DNA of 64,000 nt from Pristionchus mayeri. Taxonomy: Eukaryota > Nematoda > Chromadorea > Rhabditida > Neodiplogasteridae. Shown here piece by piece: positions 46,398 through 62,102 of this stretch. The stretch covers positions 8,308,001 to 8,372,000 of the forward strand of contig BTRK01000003.1 of the NCBI GenBank assembly GCA_036245805.1. The letters are read 5' to 3'. Position 1 is the first letter of the stretch. Each line of letters starts with the position of its first letter. The notes below the pieces were generated by a model that was given only the letters and a program-made list of their open reading frames with translations, was not told where the DNA came from and searched no databases. The translations under genes and the position numbers were made by a program.

Positions 46398-49300
46398 CTA
46401 GAACATATTGATTCCTCTGCTTCCCTTGGGCGGGAACAGCTTGCCCGTTCGCTCCAATTCGTAAAATGCCAGTTTGAGATGGTGTGGTTTGAGTGGCTCG
46501 GCCGTCTCTCCTCTCTTCTGCTGAATGTCCAGTGCCTGCTCAACGACCTCTCCGGCGAACACCTGAAGAAGGAGGGGTTTTATATTTTGGGGGGGGGATT
46601 ACTGTAACTACCCTGAATCAGGGTCCCCTACTACAAACTAGCTTAATATTATTGAACACATGAGGGAGCAATCGATAGATACTGCTTAGAGTTCTCTGAA
46701 AATACAATTTTGGGTTTTTGGGAAACTGGATAACATTACAAGTTTTCAAATTCTGCCAATTTCAGAAAATGGCAAAACACAAAATTGCAGGGCCAAATAC
46801 TGCATCGAGTGCTCCTCGGTAACGTACTCAACTATCATTACCGTACCTTGGCATCTGGCATAATACAGAATCTCTTCGCTACAGTACCCCACAGACACTA
46901 CCTTACCTTGGCGAGTCCGGCGATTGCTATGACGACGTTCTGCCCGACCTGAAAATGCTCAAATTATTTTTATTGTATTACTCTCTCTCTCTCTCTCTCT
47001 CTCCGATGTAAAAGATTCAGTTCGATCTCACCCACCTGCAGTCCGCTGTACTGGTGGATGAGGCGACGGATCGTCGACTTGGGGAACGACGATCTGAAAG
47101 GGAGCAAAATCGATATTTGGCATACAGTATCCCCTCGAACAGTATCCCGAAGGAGAAAGAGAGAAGCAGCAGTGCGCACTATCGCGCACTACTACTCTTC
47201 CTTGGTTTTGATGTTTTAAAGTTTACAGACAGCACATCCAAAACTCATCACTAAAGTGCCGCATGCTTTATACAAACACAACTCGTGAAGCAGCAAGTCT
47301 CTGGTTTGTGCAGAGTACGCAAAACTAACCTATCAGTGCAATAGCTTTAATAGAAAGAAGAAAGAAAAAGGGTACAACACTTCTACAGTACACTACGCCT
47401 ATTAAGAAAGGAAAGGAAAGGGAAACGTACTCGCCAACTAACCGTCGATATGCCTCATATCGATTGAGCTGCTCCTGCGAGAAGTTCGATATGAGCACCT
47501 GCAATCAGTAGTCGACAGGATAGGTCTCAAAAATCTTGAAAACTAGGTCTTTTTCTCGTTTTAATTAAAAATCACTGAGCATGGCTACATTTTTTTCCAA
47601 ATTTATCAAAAAATTGCTGAAGAAACGGGCATTTTTTCTACTCTTTCATTGGTCCCAACTCCAAAAACTAGGCACGTTATGCCATTTTGGGCCATCTTTT
47701 CGACCCCTTCCTGCAATTTGAATCTCTACAAAACAGTATGATACGCGGTTTATTCAGGGGAAAGAAAACAAGATTGTCAGAATTTCGCCTTGCAATTTCA
47801 TGTCGCAACACCTCAAGATATTCCGTGGAACTAACGGTTCTCAGTGTACAGCATACTTGTAACCGTGTATTAAAACATTACATGTAATTAAACATATTTT
47901 CGAGCTATTTGAAGCTTCACGCCCAGAGAAGTTGCATTTGCCTAGATGCATTTTGTATCACAGCCAAGCCACACATCCCAACCCCACAAGCTCGCCCGAG
48001 CCTAACTACCACTTAATCTCGAGAATAGAATAAGGATAAATATATGCAAATCATCCGTACCTGCATCTTGAGTCGATTAACCTCGTCTTCCTCATTGAGT
48101 CTCCTCTGCTCCTCCTTCTCCTCCGCCGACTTCTCGTCTCTACGATCCTGCAAGGAGACACGAAGTTATTTGCTTGTAGTTTGTAGTTAGGTTTTGTAGT
48201 TTTTAGTTAGGCTTTGTAGCTTGTAGTTAGGATTTACAGTTTGCCCTTTTGACCATTTTCACTAAACACTAAATTTCCAGAACCGAATCAAAGGCGCGCG
48301 AGTTTGTTTGTTATTGAGAAAACAATGTGACAACATCGCGAAAAACTTTTTTCAGAATGTTATATGGAAAGACTGAAACAGAGATGCACTTGGAAGCTTG
48401 GTTGCTTCTCTTCTAAATAATGTAGAAATTTTTTTCAGAATGTAATATGGAAAGACTGAAACAGAGATGCACTTGGGAGACTGGTTGCCATATGTGGGCA
48501 GGGATTGCTGCTGACTTTCAAAATCCGGGAGGGTGTCCATTAATTAACCACAAAACCGGCAGGAATCACCGTAACAAGTACGACGTATACTATACGAAAA
48601 CCGGGAGGGTCTTGCTGCTAGCAGCAGTGGTCCCCACATTTGCTGGTTGCTTCTCTTCTAAATAACGTAGAAAATGTAAAGGCACTTCCGCAGAAGACGG
48701 GACCGCGATATTAGTGTTCATTCGTTGCATTTACCATGTAATTTGTAGCCGTATCATTGTCAGGTTTGGGTTAGTGGTGTGCTCAGCCCATCTTACACGA
48801 ATGGAGAATGGGTCTCTTGGCACTTTCCTAGAAGCCTACCAAGCCCCGCCCCCTCATTATAAAGTTACTTAGAACCTGACTTAGACTGTTTAAGATTATG
48901 ATAATGTTGCTTAGAGTTTTGCTTAGACTGCTTAGGCTCAGATTTAGATTGCTTAAGTCTAGGTACACTACCACCCCCCCCCCCCCAAGGGGGTGTGGCC
49001 AAGTGGGCGGGGCTTGGTAGGCTTCTAGGAAAGTTCCGGTTTCTTCCTTAGATGAGCAACGTGAACAAGAATGAGACTCTTACCGGTTTCTTCTTCTTCT
49101 CTGCAGCTGCTGCTGCCTGCTGCTTGCTGCCGCTCTCCTCCTCCTTCTCTTCCGACTCCAGCGAGAGCGACGCAGGGTCGGCCACCTTCAAAAACATTTT
49201 AACGGAACCTGATCGCCGCTGATATTGCATGTTTGGTATCGATAACAACATTAAGGCATGCCCGAAACATTGAACCAACAGCACCAACCGGGACAGGTAC

Positions 49301-51122
49301 AACTAAACTTGACGGCTTCTATTTGTTTATTTATTTGAAATTGTATTGACAAAGACATTGCCTGTTTTGTATCTACAACTGCTATCGGGAATGTTTGAAA
49401 CGTAGATTTCACTGGAATAATAAATATAATCGCCAACCTGAACAGGCACAGGCGCCTCTCCACCATCCAGCATGTTGAGGGCGTCATGGAAGTCCTGCGT
49501 TTCAAGTTCTTAATACAATGTAAAGAATGTACGACTAATCAGTTATCCTTCGTTTTAGATGTCCAATCAAAAATAAGTAAGCTAAATCAAGCTCACCTGG
49601 AGTGACTGTTCCTGCTCGGCGGGTTCCGGTCGGGCTCTCTTCGCTTCGGGACCCGGCGATTCGGCCTGGATCAATTATTCATTAGGCTGCTCAATTTGGT
49701 CGCGATTCGTAATTTTTGTTTCAGCTCAGACTCTAAAACTTACACTGTTTGCTATTACAATAATTCGTTGACGGTTATTTTATAATATGTACAACGCCTC
49801 TTTTCTAAATCAATGTTCAAACATTGGAGCATTCATGTTTGCTTTAATGCCCAAATCCCTTGCGATTCATGCGCATTAAACACCTTACTTATGTTAGAAA
49901 AGCCGTGAAACTCGGCTAAACTGCTCTCATACAATATACGCATTCGAGAGTTTTTTTTGTATAGCTGTGTTAATTTTTCTCCTGATTTAGTTTAGATTTG
50001 TAAAATTGTAGTAAGCATCGCATTTTCTGTTTTTTTAATAATCAACGGAACATGACAGATTCATGTTTTCCAGCGCACTCTTCTTCTATGCACTTCTATA
50101 TGGCGAATCACGTGCCGATTGACACGAATTTAAAGTAAAATTTGATCAAGAAAAAATAAGCTCAATAATAAAAATAACTAACAATAAGACTAAGCTAATA
50201 TAATTAATTACTCACCTTTCTCTTAGAAGGAGTCGGCGCTGCTACAACCGAAGAGGTGGAGGGAGCGGAATCCAGACTAAATAAGCACATTATTTATCAC
50301 GCAGAGATTAAGCTATAAACACCCCAACCAGCACTTTCGACAGCAGGGATACTTAGTCGGATTCACAATACACCACCTAGCGTAACCGTCTCTTGATGAC
50401 AATAAAATCGCCAGACGTGGCTGCGCTTTTATCGTTACATAGAGATTATGCTACAAACATAGCTTGAAATATGCATAATAACGACAACAAGCACCGCGCA
50501 CACTTGGTATAAGAGAACTAGCAGTATGTTCAGCAATTCGACACCCTAATATAAACCAATTTGCAGTTGAAAATCCGCAAAAAGTACGTGGTAGCTAGAA
50601 TTTTTTGAAGGGCCATGATAACAAAGTTCTAACTAAATGAAATAAGAAATGAAGAAATGAAGGAGCAGTTAAAGATTTGGGGAACTAGGTAAGACTAGCT
50701 TGACGTGGAAGCACCGTTAACCTTCAAAATATTCACCTAACATCCTCCATGCTGTCGAAGCCGAGCGAGTCGAAGAGGGCATCGTGCGCACTGCGCGAGG
50801 TGGTCGGCGCCTCCTGAAATTCGTAAACCAATAATCTAATTGAATAATTAACTAAAATCATAAAAACAAGGTTCGGGGATGCCCCGCTCTTTCACGTTTC
50901 AAAACGATTTTAAGCTCAGTCAATTCTCCGCACTAATTTTGCCCACATTCCGCTTCGAGAACAATTAAAACTATTTTAAAACTGAAGAAAACGAGAAAAA
51001 GGAAGGGTAAGGCAATAATGGAGCTTACTAACCGCGAGTTCCTGTTTGGGCTCTATCTTGACCGTCTTCTGTGGGGTCTCATCGTCTGACGAGGAGTCGG
51101 AGAGCTCACCGAGGAAGTCCAT
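46398..51122 (-). CDS. taf-11: TFIID subunit TAF11
   Basis: Eleven exons (high to low): 51033-51122, 50737-50813, 50216-50276, 49597-49665, 49438-49494, 49084-49185, 48061-48147, 47443-47498, 47036-47093, 46907-46948 and 46398-46562; 287 residues, TAG at 46398-46400. The C-terminal third (about 180-287) is the TAF11 histone fold: VLISNFSQEQLNRYEAYRR, SFPKSTIRRLIHQ, VGQNVVIAIAGLAK and VFAGEVVEQALDIQQKR, colinear with human TAFII28. The fold pairs with TAF13 in TFIID. The N-terminal part is acidic and low complexity (ELSDSSSDDET start; KEEESGSKQQ; poly-Ala/Lys), as usual for this family. Introns carry a tandem duplication with a hAT-like MITE (48348-48672) and a foldback (48822-49034). The stop lies 438 bp upstream of the rab-33 ATG on the same strand. 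Confidence 0.9.
46976..47002. repeat. (CT)n microsatellite
   Basis: About 12 CT units in the taf-11 intron between the exons at 46948 and 47036, forming a polypurine run on the coding strand. Confidence 0.9.
48348..48672. repeat. Tandem duplication, one unit interrupted by a MITE
   Basis: Unit 1 (48348-48427) and unit 2 (48432-48672) share tcagaatgt, atatggaaagactgaaacag and ttgcttctcttctaaataa. Unit 2 alone contains a 154-bp insertion at 48489-48642. Confidence 0.85.
48489..48642. mobile_element. hAT-like MITE (copy 1), 154 bp
   Basis: Flanked by the perfect 8-bp direct repeat CTGGTTGC (48481-48488 and 48643-48650), the hAT signature. Imperfect inverted ends CATATGTGGGCAGG and CAAATGTGGGGACC. 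Internal segments (aaaaccggcagg, gggagggtcttgctgctagcagc) match the copy at 63673-63851 in reverse orientation. Confidence 0.8.
48822..49034. mobile_element. Foldback element, about 213 bp
   Basis: Arms actttcctagaagcctacca and complement ending at 49034, each followed inward by agccccgcccc / ggcggggct. The centre has tandem gcttagactg-type repeats and a long C run. Located in a taf-11 intron. Confidence 0.75.
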
Positions 51123-52015
51123 GATGACCGGAAATCAATATTTGTATTATTAGAACTGAAAACAAGAGGAAACAGCCGACAACACGCGTAATTGCCAGCT
51201 CAAGACGCGTCCCTTTGTTATTTGCTGGGACACTGTACACATGGGATCACTAACTGATTTTTCAATATGACAATTATATTTATATGATTATGTGCTGTTT
51301 TTGTAATCAATTTGAAAGATTTTATCTGATCCAATGCTAGGCACCATAATAGAAGCCCAGATTGAGGTACCGGCGGATATTGAAATGGTATGCCAGAATG
51401 TTTTAGACTGACGACATATGCATGATCTAGCACGCACTTGCCCAGGGTTCGAGTCCCCTCCGATGCAACCACACCACCAGGCACACCATGCGTGCATACA
51501 GTGCTTGCCCCAATTGCACACGGCATAATACTGTGAGGTTGCCTTAGATCAAGAGAGATGGCTCTGCGCCCAGGGGTGTGGTTATCATAAGGCGTGATCT
51601 ACCTGTCGTGGTATATCCTCAGTTCCTTTATCTTTACCCAATCTGAACTTAGCTTTGCGGTGTTTCCTTTCCTACATCTCATCTCACGTCAAGAGTCCCC
51701 TTGTACTGTCTTTGTTCGTTGCGAGAGGGGGTGGATGTTCCCCAGGATCGAGTAGACACCTCTCCACTTCATCTTTCTATGAAGTGGGAAGGCTAAGAAT
51801 GGTTGGGGAGGGCGAGCATAGGGATCTCTTCCCCCCGGAGGGTGTTGGGGATAGACACACGTATCTGTAGTGATCGCCAAACAGAGCCGCCTCGAGGCGC
51901 CTTTGAGTTAGGTTGGTGCTCTCTCCAATTCCTATGCTCTCTCGTCGGCCCTGAAGCTCCGCCCACTCGCCTTTCTTCCCATTTTGAGTGTGAGAGGCTC
52001 AATTCATGGTGGACA
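51123..52015. other. Divergent intergenic region between taf-11 and the secreted-protein gene
   Basis: The two genes start head to head, so this 0.9 kb should hold both promoters. No clear TATA box stands out. A tRNA B-box-like ggttcgagtcccc at 51448 is isolated and lacks acceptor-stem pairing. Confidence 0.45.
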
Positions 52016-55000
52016 ATGATGACGCTACTGATCTCCGCATTCGTCTCGGTTCTGGTGAGTTTTTGACCGATTTTATTGGGTTACGGTAGAATACTGTATC
52101 CGTATGGGACCAATCGGACGATATCGATTGCCATCGTCATCCTACTGTAGCATAGTCGTTCCTATCATCGTACAATTCAGTTTGATGATCAGACAGTTCG
52201 TGATGATCATGACATTACCATATGCTTGATCATTGCCAGCCCTACCGTAATCCTGACACTTACCGTATTCCAGGCCGCCGAGACACTGGATATATTCTCG
52301 AAAAATCTGTCGATGCCCTACGTGGTCAAGCGGGCGTGGGTCGATAACTTCATCAAGTTCGTTTTCGTCTGACTCTCTCTAATTTGCCTGCTCTCTCGCT
52401 CTGTCTCATTGTCTGATTCTCTTCATTTTACTCACTCTCTCGCACTGTCTGACCGGCGAGAGAGTGTGCTAACTGAAGAGAGCAAGAAGGAGATAATTGT
52501 AGATTCAACCACGTTCTGGAGACGAAGAGCCTGAGGACGAGAATCGTCGCTGTAGGTAGGGACTCTCTCGATTCTGCGTGATCTCTCGCCCGCGAGAACG
52601 ATCAATCACTCTGAGTTGTTTGACTTTTCTTCGCACGCGCAGTCTAATTTGAGGCGTGAATTAATGTATTGTTGTAACGGAAAATGAAGCCAAAATCACT
52701 TCACTCGCGAATTCTAATTCTCAAGAGCAACTTGTGAAACTCAAACTCACTTATCGAAACATTTATATTGCCACTTCTCAATTTTGTAAGGCCTGAAGAT
52801 GCATAGCTCTGGCATTTCAATCAATGTATTATTAGGCTGCGTCCCTTCCAACCAACCGGACGGTCGACTGATCAACGTCGGCGATTCGACCAGGCAGCAC
52901 GAGTTCATCTTCGTCTGTCAGCAGGACGCGCACGGAGTCGTGTCCTACGATGCGACGGGTGAGTAATCTGTTTGACCCAGTTGCACTCTTTCTCGGGTTA
53001 CGGTATCATATGATGAGGCATGTGATACGTTTATATCGTTTATATCGTTCCAGAATGTTTTCCCCCTGTTAAAGTGTACGGTTTAGCCGCTTAACATACT
53101 CTGACTCCATCGATTCTCACGTAACTTACAGTATAGTTTTCCGTAAACGTTAGTCGGGAACTGATTTGTGCAAAAATTTTACGGTCTCTTCATTCCGCAT
53201 ACTCTCTCGCCGGTCAGACAGTGCGAGAGCATGCGGAATGAAGAGACCGTAATTTTTTTGCTCAACCCAGGTCGACTATGACATCATCTGCTTACAGTCC
53301 CTCGATTACCGTACCCTTTCCAGCCTGCATCGATCCCCTCGGGAACGAGATGAAGATAGGGGAGTCGCGTCGGCTGTCGAACGGGACCGTGATCATGCAC
53401 TGCACGATTGCTGGAGGAGCCGTGAAGAAGGTGGTGGAGAAGGGTGAGCATCTTTGATCTTTTTTCTCTCCGATCTCTCAGTGATAGCGTGAGAGAATTA
53501 GAGATTCAAGAGTTGCTTCTCGGCGGAAAAAACCGAGAAAATTTGTGTTTCACAGTAAATTCTTCTCTATCCAAAAGCTGTTGTGAGCAATGTGTATCCC
53601 GTGGATTGCCATAAAAAAGAATACAACTAAACATTTTGAAACAAACTCACCGATGAGACGATGAGAGAGTAAGAGAGAAGAGAGAGAGGCTCCGCCCCTT
53701 CTCTAGCCCCGCCCCTTTTCAGCATCTGGTTGCTTCTTCAACTCCACGCTCTATGGCGAGGACGAGACGTGGGTGGAGCCAATCGCAGAGATTCCCGAGG
53801 TTCGTACAGAAGACGATCGACAATTTCGTAGAAATGACGAGAGAGTGTGGGAGATCGAGAGAGTGCAGAGAGTCAGAGAAAGTAGAGAGACGAGATAGCA
53901 TGGAACATGGAGAGATTCCTGCGATTCCTCATTGAATTTGCCTGAAATTGAGATGAACGAGCGAGAGAGCATCGTATATCGAGAGAGCGAAGAGAGTCAG
54001 AGATGTTAGAGAGACGAGAGAGCATGGTAAAACGAGCGAGCGCAGAGAGTCAGAGCAGCTAGAGAGCATGGTAAATCGAGAGAGTCTTCAGGAGCAGGTC
54101 TACATGTTTCGCGAGACCATCCGGCCCAAGCTGGGCAGAAGACAGGCGGTGATCGTTGTGAGTCAAAATTCCTATTGGAAATGACATAAAATTATGAAAA
54201 AAAGACGAGAGAGTGTACGAAAGTGATAGAGCGCAGTCTCTCAGAGAAACGAGAGAGTATGGAAATTTGAGAGAGCATCTTGTCCTTGCGCTCTCTGGAT
54301 ATCAAAGATACTCTAACGGCTTGCTTCTAAGATTCCACAAACGTGCAACTGCATAGATAAACTGCAGGAGCCCAAACTGCGCGGTCGTCTAATGCAGTGC
54401 TTCCGGCCTCACTACAACTTCTTCGAGAGCCAATTGATCGGTGATTTTCGAAATTATTTTCGAAAATGACGCCAAAATTCAGGGTGTGTGGTCGGCAAAT
54501 TCGGCATTCGCATCGACGAGTACGCACAGGTGAGACAGAGATCAAGCAGAACAGCTATCAGAGCTGGGTTGTGCAAAAATTTTACGGTCTCTTCATTCCG
54601 CATGCTCTCTCGCACTGTCTGACCGGCGAGAGAGTATGCGGAATGAAGAGACCGTAAAATTTTTGCACAACCCAGTACCAGAGGGACGGGCACTAGGTCG
54701 GATGAGAAGTCCTTATTGAGCCCCGCCGGCTGAGAAGCATAAAGCTGACCATTCTCCAGTGTTGAATTAATTTTTGACAGTGCACGAACGACTTCTGAAA
54801 ATATACGGTATTATTTTTGGTTATCATCCACTGGGAACTCATCCGACCTTTAACCGATAGAAGGTAGAAAAAGGTTTCGCATGTGCTTCAAGTCTTGGGG
54901 GATTCCTGGATTCTAATTCCTCGCTTGAATTCAGGTAAATTAACAAAACAAAATAATATTTCTCTTCTCACGACATTTACAATCCGCGCATGCTCACTGA

Positions 55001-57170
55001 TAATCCAACATCGATTAAAGAATAATGTAGAGAGTGGAGGAATTTGGGGAATTTGGGAGGGTTCGGGTCAGCGATGGCTTCGAAAGGAATGACCCTCCTC
55101 ATTCCGCGTGATCTCTCATCCATCTGACCGGTGAGAGAGTGCGCAGAATAGTGATGCCAAATCGGCGCTCGCTCTCCTCGTTTCACACGCTCTCTCGCTC
55201 TGTCTGACCGGCGAGAGAGCGTGTGAAACGAGGAGAGCGCGCGCCGATTTGCCATAACGCAGAACGATTCGAATTCTTGTCAAGCAATCCCTTGCTGTTG
55301 ATCAAAGATGACAATCAACGATTCGGGCGAACAGGGAAGGGATTTGATAGAGAAAAAAAAGCAGGTTACAATAAGTTTCACAGGCGTATCAAGTCCTTAG
55401 TGGCGTCTTCTCACGGATTATATACACCTTTCTTTGGCAAACCATCAAAAACAAAATAAGGACTCGCATCACTCTGTATGATTTATCATTCATCTTACGG
55501 CAAGCTAAAGATAATGCAAAATTAAGAGACGATTTCCTGTTCAATTTCTGGAGATAAGAGTGGATGTGAAAGAAAGTGGCTCAGTATTGGGGGATATAGG
55601 TTCCACAGTTGCTTCAAGTCTATGGCGGTGTCTCACCGTTAGAAAATAAATAAAGCTGTTCACAATCGAGGATAATGAAGGAATTCGGGAGTAGTTGGAG
55701 GATGAAAATGTAAATCTGATCTTTGTTCTCTCGCAGATCGAGCCGGGCGTCTTCGTCAAGTGCATCGAGAAAGAGACCGGAGGAGTGGGCATCAAGGTCA
55801 TCGATCGGGAGGGTGAGGAGTACGGTAGATTACTGTCACTCTGGATTATGATACACTGAGAGAGAGATGATGGATACGGTAGTGTAGACTACTGTAATAT
55901 TCCCTTGATCAGCATGATCTTTGATCTCTGCAGAGCTCTCTTGTCGCATCATGGGTAACTCGACCGTGCCTGAAGGCTACGTCTGGGTAAGGAAGCGTCT
56001 AAGTGTTTGACTCTCTCGATTTCCCACACTATCTCGCGGTGTCTGACGGCACACGGACGAGAGAGTGTGGGAACTGAAGAGACCATCGACCGAATCCTTC
56101 CAGATTGACGTGCCGCGAGCTGCAGAGTTCACATGCTCGAGTGGAAACGTCGTCAAGAAGAGTGGGTTACGGTACTTTCAGGATTACGGTATCCTTAAAG
56201 TTACAGGACGAGGACGAAACCCTGATCTGACCCTGATCTGGTCGCTTGTACGAGAGAGTATGCAAAAGTGAGAGAGCGCGGGATTACGCTGATCATTTTT
56301 AGCATTTTTGTATATTCATTCTCACCTAATTTAGCCATAGGCTATTCGACGGAGAACAAAAAATAGGGAGTCAATTTTGTCCTCGTCCGGTAACTTTAAA
56401 TGGTAGTTGTTGATTGATTACAGGTTGCGTTCTGGGCACCGAACGAATCCCGCTGGGCAAGGAGGTGATCTTTGATCTTTCCTTTCATTTTGCTCTCTTT
56501 ATCCCCGATGTCTCTCGGGTCGTACAGAGCTAGAGAGCATGGCAATCAGAGAGACGCAGACAATGGTGACAGGCACTAGGTCGGATCAGAACTATGACGT
56601 CATGCCGCCTTTGACATATCAAAGACGGCATGACGTCATAGTTCTCATCCGACCTAGTGCCCATCCACACCTCTTCTCATTCTGCGCGCTCACTTGCTCT
56701 GTTTGATCGAAAAGAGTGTGAAATCTGTCGTTGATTAGAAGATACGGAATCAAAGATCAAAGATCAGATTGCAGGTTCGTCTGAAGAACGAATGCGTGTT
56801 CGTCTGCCATCCCGGCACGAACCTGTACATGTGTGATAAGGTACGGTAGGCTCAGAATCAGGGATATGGTAGCTGGGTACTGTAAGGTTCAAGACAGGGA
56901 TTACTAGGACTACGGTAGTGTTGTCTCAGCAGAGATACGGTATGAGCTTGTAATTAGGGTGTTTGACTCTTCATTTCCCACACTCTCTAAACCGGCGAGA
57001 GAGTATGGGAAACGAAGGGACGATTATCCGATTTTCCAACTAGCAAATCATCCTTGATTCAGGTGATCGCGGACTCCGTCGTCATTAACGAGGACCAGTC
57101 GAAGAAGACAACCACGAATCGATGGGAGTTTGTGAACTCGAAGAGGACGTTCAACGAGATTTTGCACTGA
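52016..57170 (+). CDS. Secreted Cys-rich protein with MIG-18-like fibronectin type-I repeats
   Basis: Fifteen exons, all phases closing, 372 residues: 52016-52054, 52274-52356, 52503-52555, 52836-52958, 53324-53443, 53723-53799, 54092-54157, 54332-54440, 54483-54529, 55737-55812, 55934-55986, 56104-56161, 56424-56464, 56775-56840 and 57063-57170. It begins MMTLLISAFVSVLAAE, a signal peptide, and has no other membrane segment. Repeated units show the rhythm C-x-D/V-x-G-x4-I-x-G-x(n)-C followed by GC, for example ACIDPLGNEMKIGESRRL, GCVVGKFGIRIDEYAQ and GCVLGTERIPLGKEVRL. This is how I remember the nematode 'abnormal cell migration protein 18-like' fibronectin type-I domain, a basement-membrane/extracellular role. 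NST and NGT give N-glycosylation sites. Introns are studded with CTCTCTCGC hairpins and an M9 MITE. The exon model is solid; the family name is tentative. Confidence 0.8.
52416..52482. repeat. CTCTCTCGC-core hairpin
   Basis: Arms ctcttcattttactcactctctcgc and ggcgagagagtgtgctaactgaag around the loop actgtctgacc; imperfect at a few positions. A related half-copy precedes it at 52370-52410. Confidence 0.7.
53166..53271. repeat. CTCTCTCGC-core hairpin, long-arm subfamily
   Basis: Arms of about 45 bases (gtgcaaaaattttacggtc, then cattccgcat) around ctctctcgccggtcagacag. The loop is inverted relative to the copy at 54564-54675. Confidence 0.8.
54564..54675. repeat. CTCTCTCGC-core hairpin, near-perfect 50-base arms
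   Basis: Arms start ctgggttgtgcaaaaatttt and end with the exact complement; the loop is actgtctgacc. It lies in the intron after exon 54483-54529. Confidence 0.85.
54689..54858. repeat. Decayed M9 MITE ends
   Basis: ggcactaggtcggatgagaa at the left and aactcatccgacctttaacc at the right look like the two ends of the M9 palindrome separated by about 130 unrelated bases. Confidence 0.45.
55154..55248. repeat. CTCTCTCGC-core hairpin, 43-base arms
   Basis: Arms aaatcggcgctcgctctcct then cgtttcacacgctctctcgc, with near-perfect complement on the right; loop tctgtctgacc. A weaker copy sits just upstream at 55096-55150. Confidence 0.85.
56005..56090. repeat. CTCTCTCGC-core hairpin
   Basis: Arms atttcccacactatctcgc and gagagagtgtgggaactgaa, in the intron before exon 56104. 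Another copy is at 56959-57028 (tttcccacactctct / gagagagtatgggaaa). Confidence 0.75.
56572..56661. mobile_element. Palindromic MITE, family M9 (copy 2)
   Basis: Begins GGCACTAGGTCGGATCAGAA and closes with gttctcatccgacctagtgcc; near-perfect 40-base arms around tttgacatatcaaag. No clear target duplication remains. Confidence 0.8.
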
Positions 57171-60967
<3,797 letters not shown>

Positions 60968-62086
60968 ATAGTTCGTAACTCTATTTGACGATCATTCCCT
61001 TTCATCATCGCATGTCTTGTTCTTTTATTCGCCCCATTCTCTAGATGTAACTTGTGAACACGTAAGGACTCGTTCGGTGACATTATCGTCGGACAGCCTG
61101 TATAGGTTGTGAAGATATGTTCTCTCTCTCTTTTCTTTCTAAATTATAGTCGTTTTTTTCTGACAAAGAAATAATGCAACTGCAATGCGTCCCTCCTCAT
61201 TTCGTACATTTGCCTGTCTTTTAACATCCGTCTCCCACTCTCTCTGCACCATGCGTGTGACTGTGCGAAATGCGAGCACATGGAATCCATTCTTCGTGTG
61301 ATTATGTTCATAAAATACTTTATGATTATGATGTTTCCGATCGTTCCCAACAGAAGACTTTCCACACTTTGTACTGAGAAATCTGATGCTAAATTTTGGC
61401 CCCTTTTTCATACAACGCAATCGCCATGTAAATTAATTAAGAACTTTAGTTTCGACACCGATATCTTTAATTATTATTATCAGCTTTTCATTTCTCGATT
61501 ATATTTGTTGTAAGTTATTCCTTAAGAATAAAATAAAAACGTCTCGAGCATTTCTATACAAAGGACTGAATCGGAGAGGGAATGAAGAGAAATTTGAGAT
61601 AGGCGGATGGAGATTTGAGACCGCTGCCTCTAAATACTATTGAAAGTGGAGTAAAGAAGCGACAGAATGGAAAAGTCTCCAACCTGCACCACTGCAGTTA
61701 CAATAGAATACGCCAATTCTACAGTGGATGATCAAGCTAACCTTCTTTGTGGGAGCCATTTGACTGCCGATACTTCTGCAAAGTTACGGTACATCTGTAC
61801 TCCGATTAAGCTCATAAATATTTTCAAAGCATTCAATGCTGTATATGATTATTAATAATATTGTAAAATAAGGAATAGTTCACCATAAATATTGTGAAAA
61901 TAAAAACTAAAAAATCGTTTTATTAAAGTCGATCATGTGTCTGCTCGACTTGACCAGTACTGTATCCAAACGGTGAAACGCGGGAGCACCAAGTCCGTTT
62001 GTTGCGAACCACAAGTTTGCGAGTTTATGCAGTTTCCTCTGTTCAATTATCACTTTTTCTTGTTTAAAATATACCAATGCTTTCCA
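60968..62086. other. Arf 3' UTR and intergenic sequence
   Basis: Poly(A)-type signals at 61529 and near 61900. No exon chain was recognised. Confidence 0.4.
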
Positions 62087-62102
62087 GTAACTCAGCCACA
62101 AC

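Noticed and set aside
51436..51480. Possible tRNA (ggttcgagtcccc box)
   Set aside because: The T-stem has mismatches, no acceptor-stem partner lies 45-60 bases upstream, and there is no A box at the right distance.
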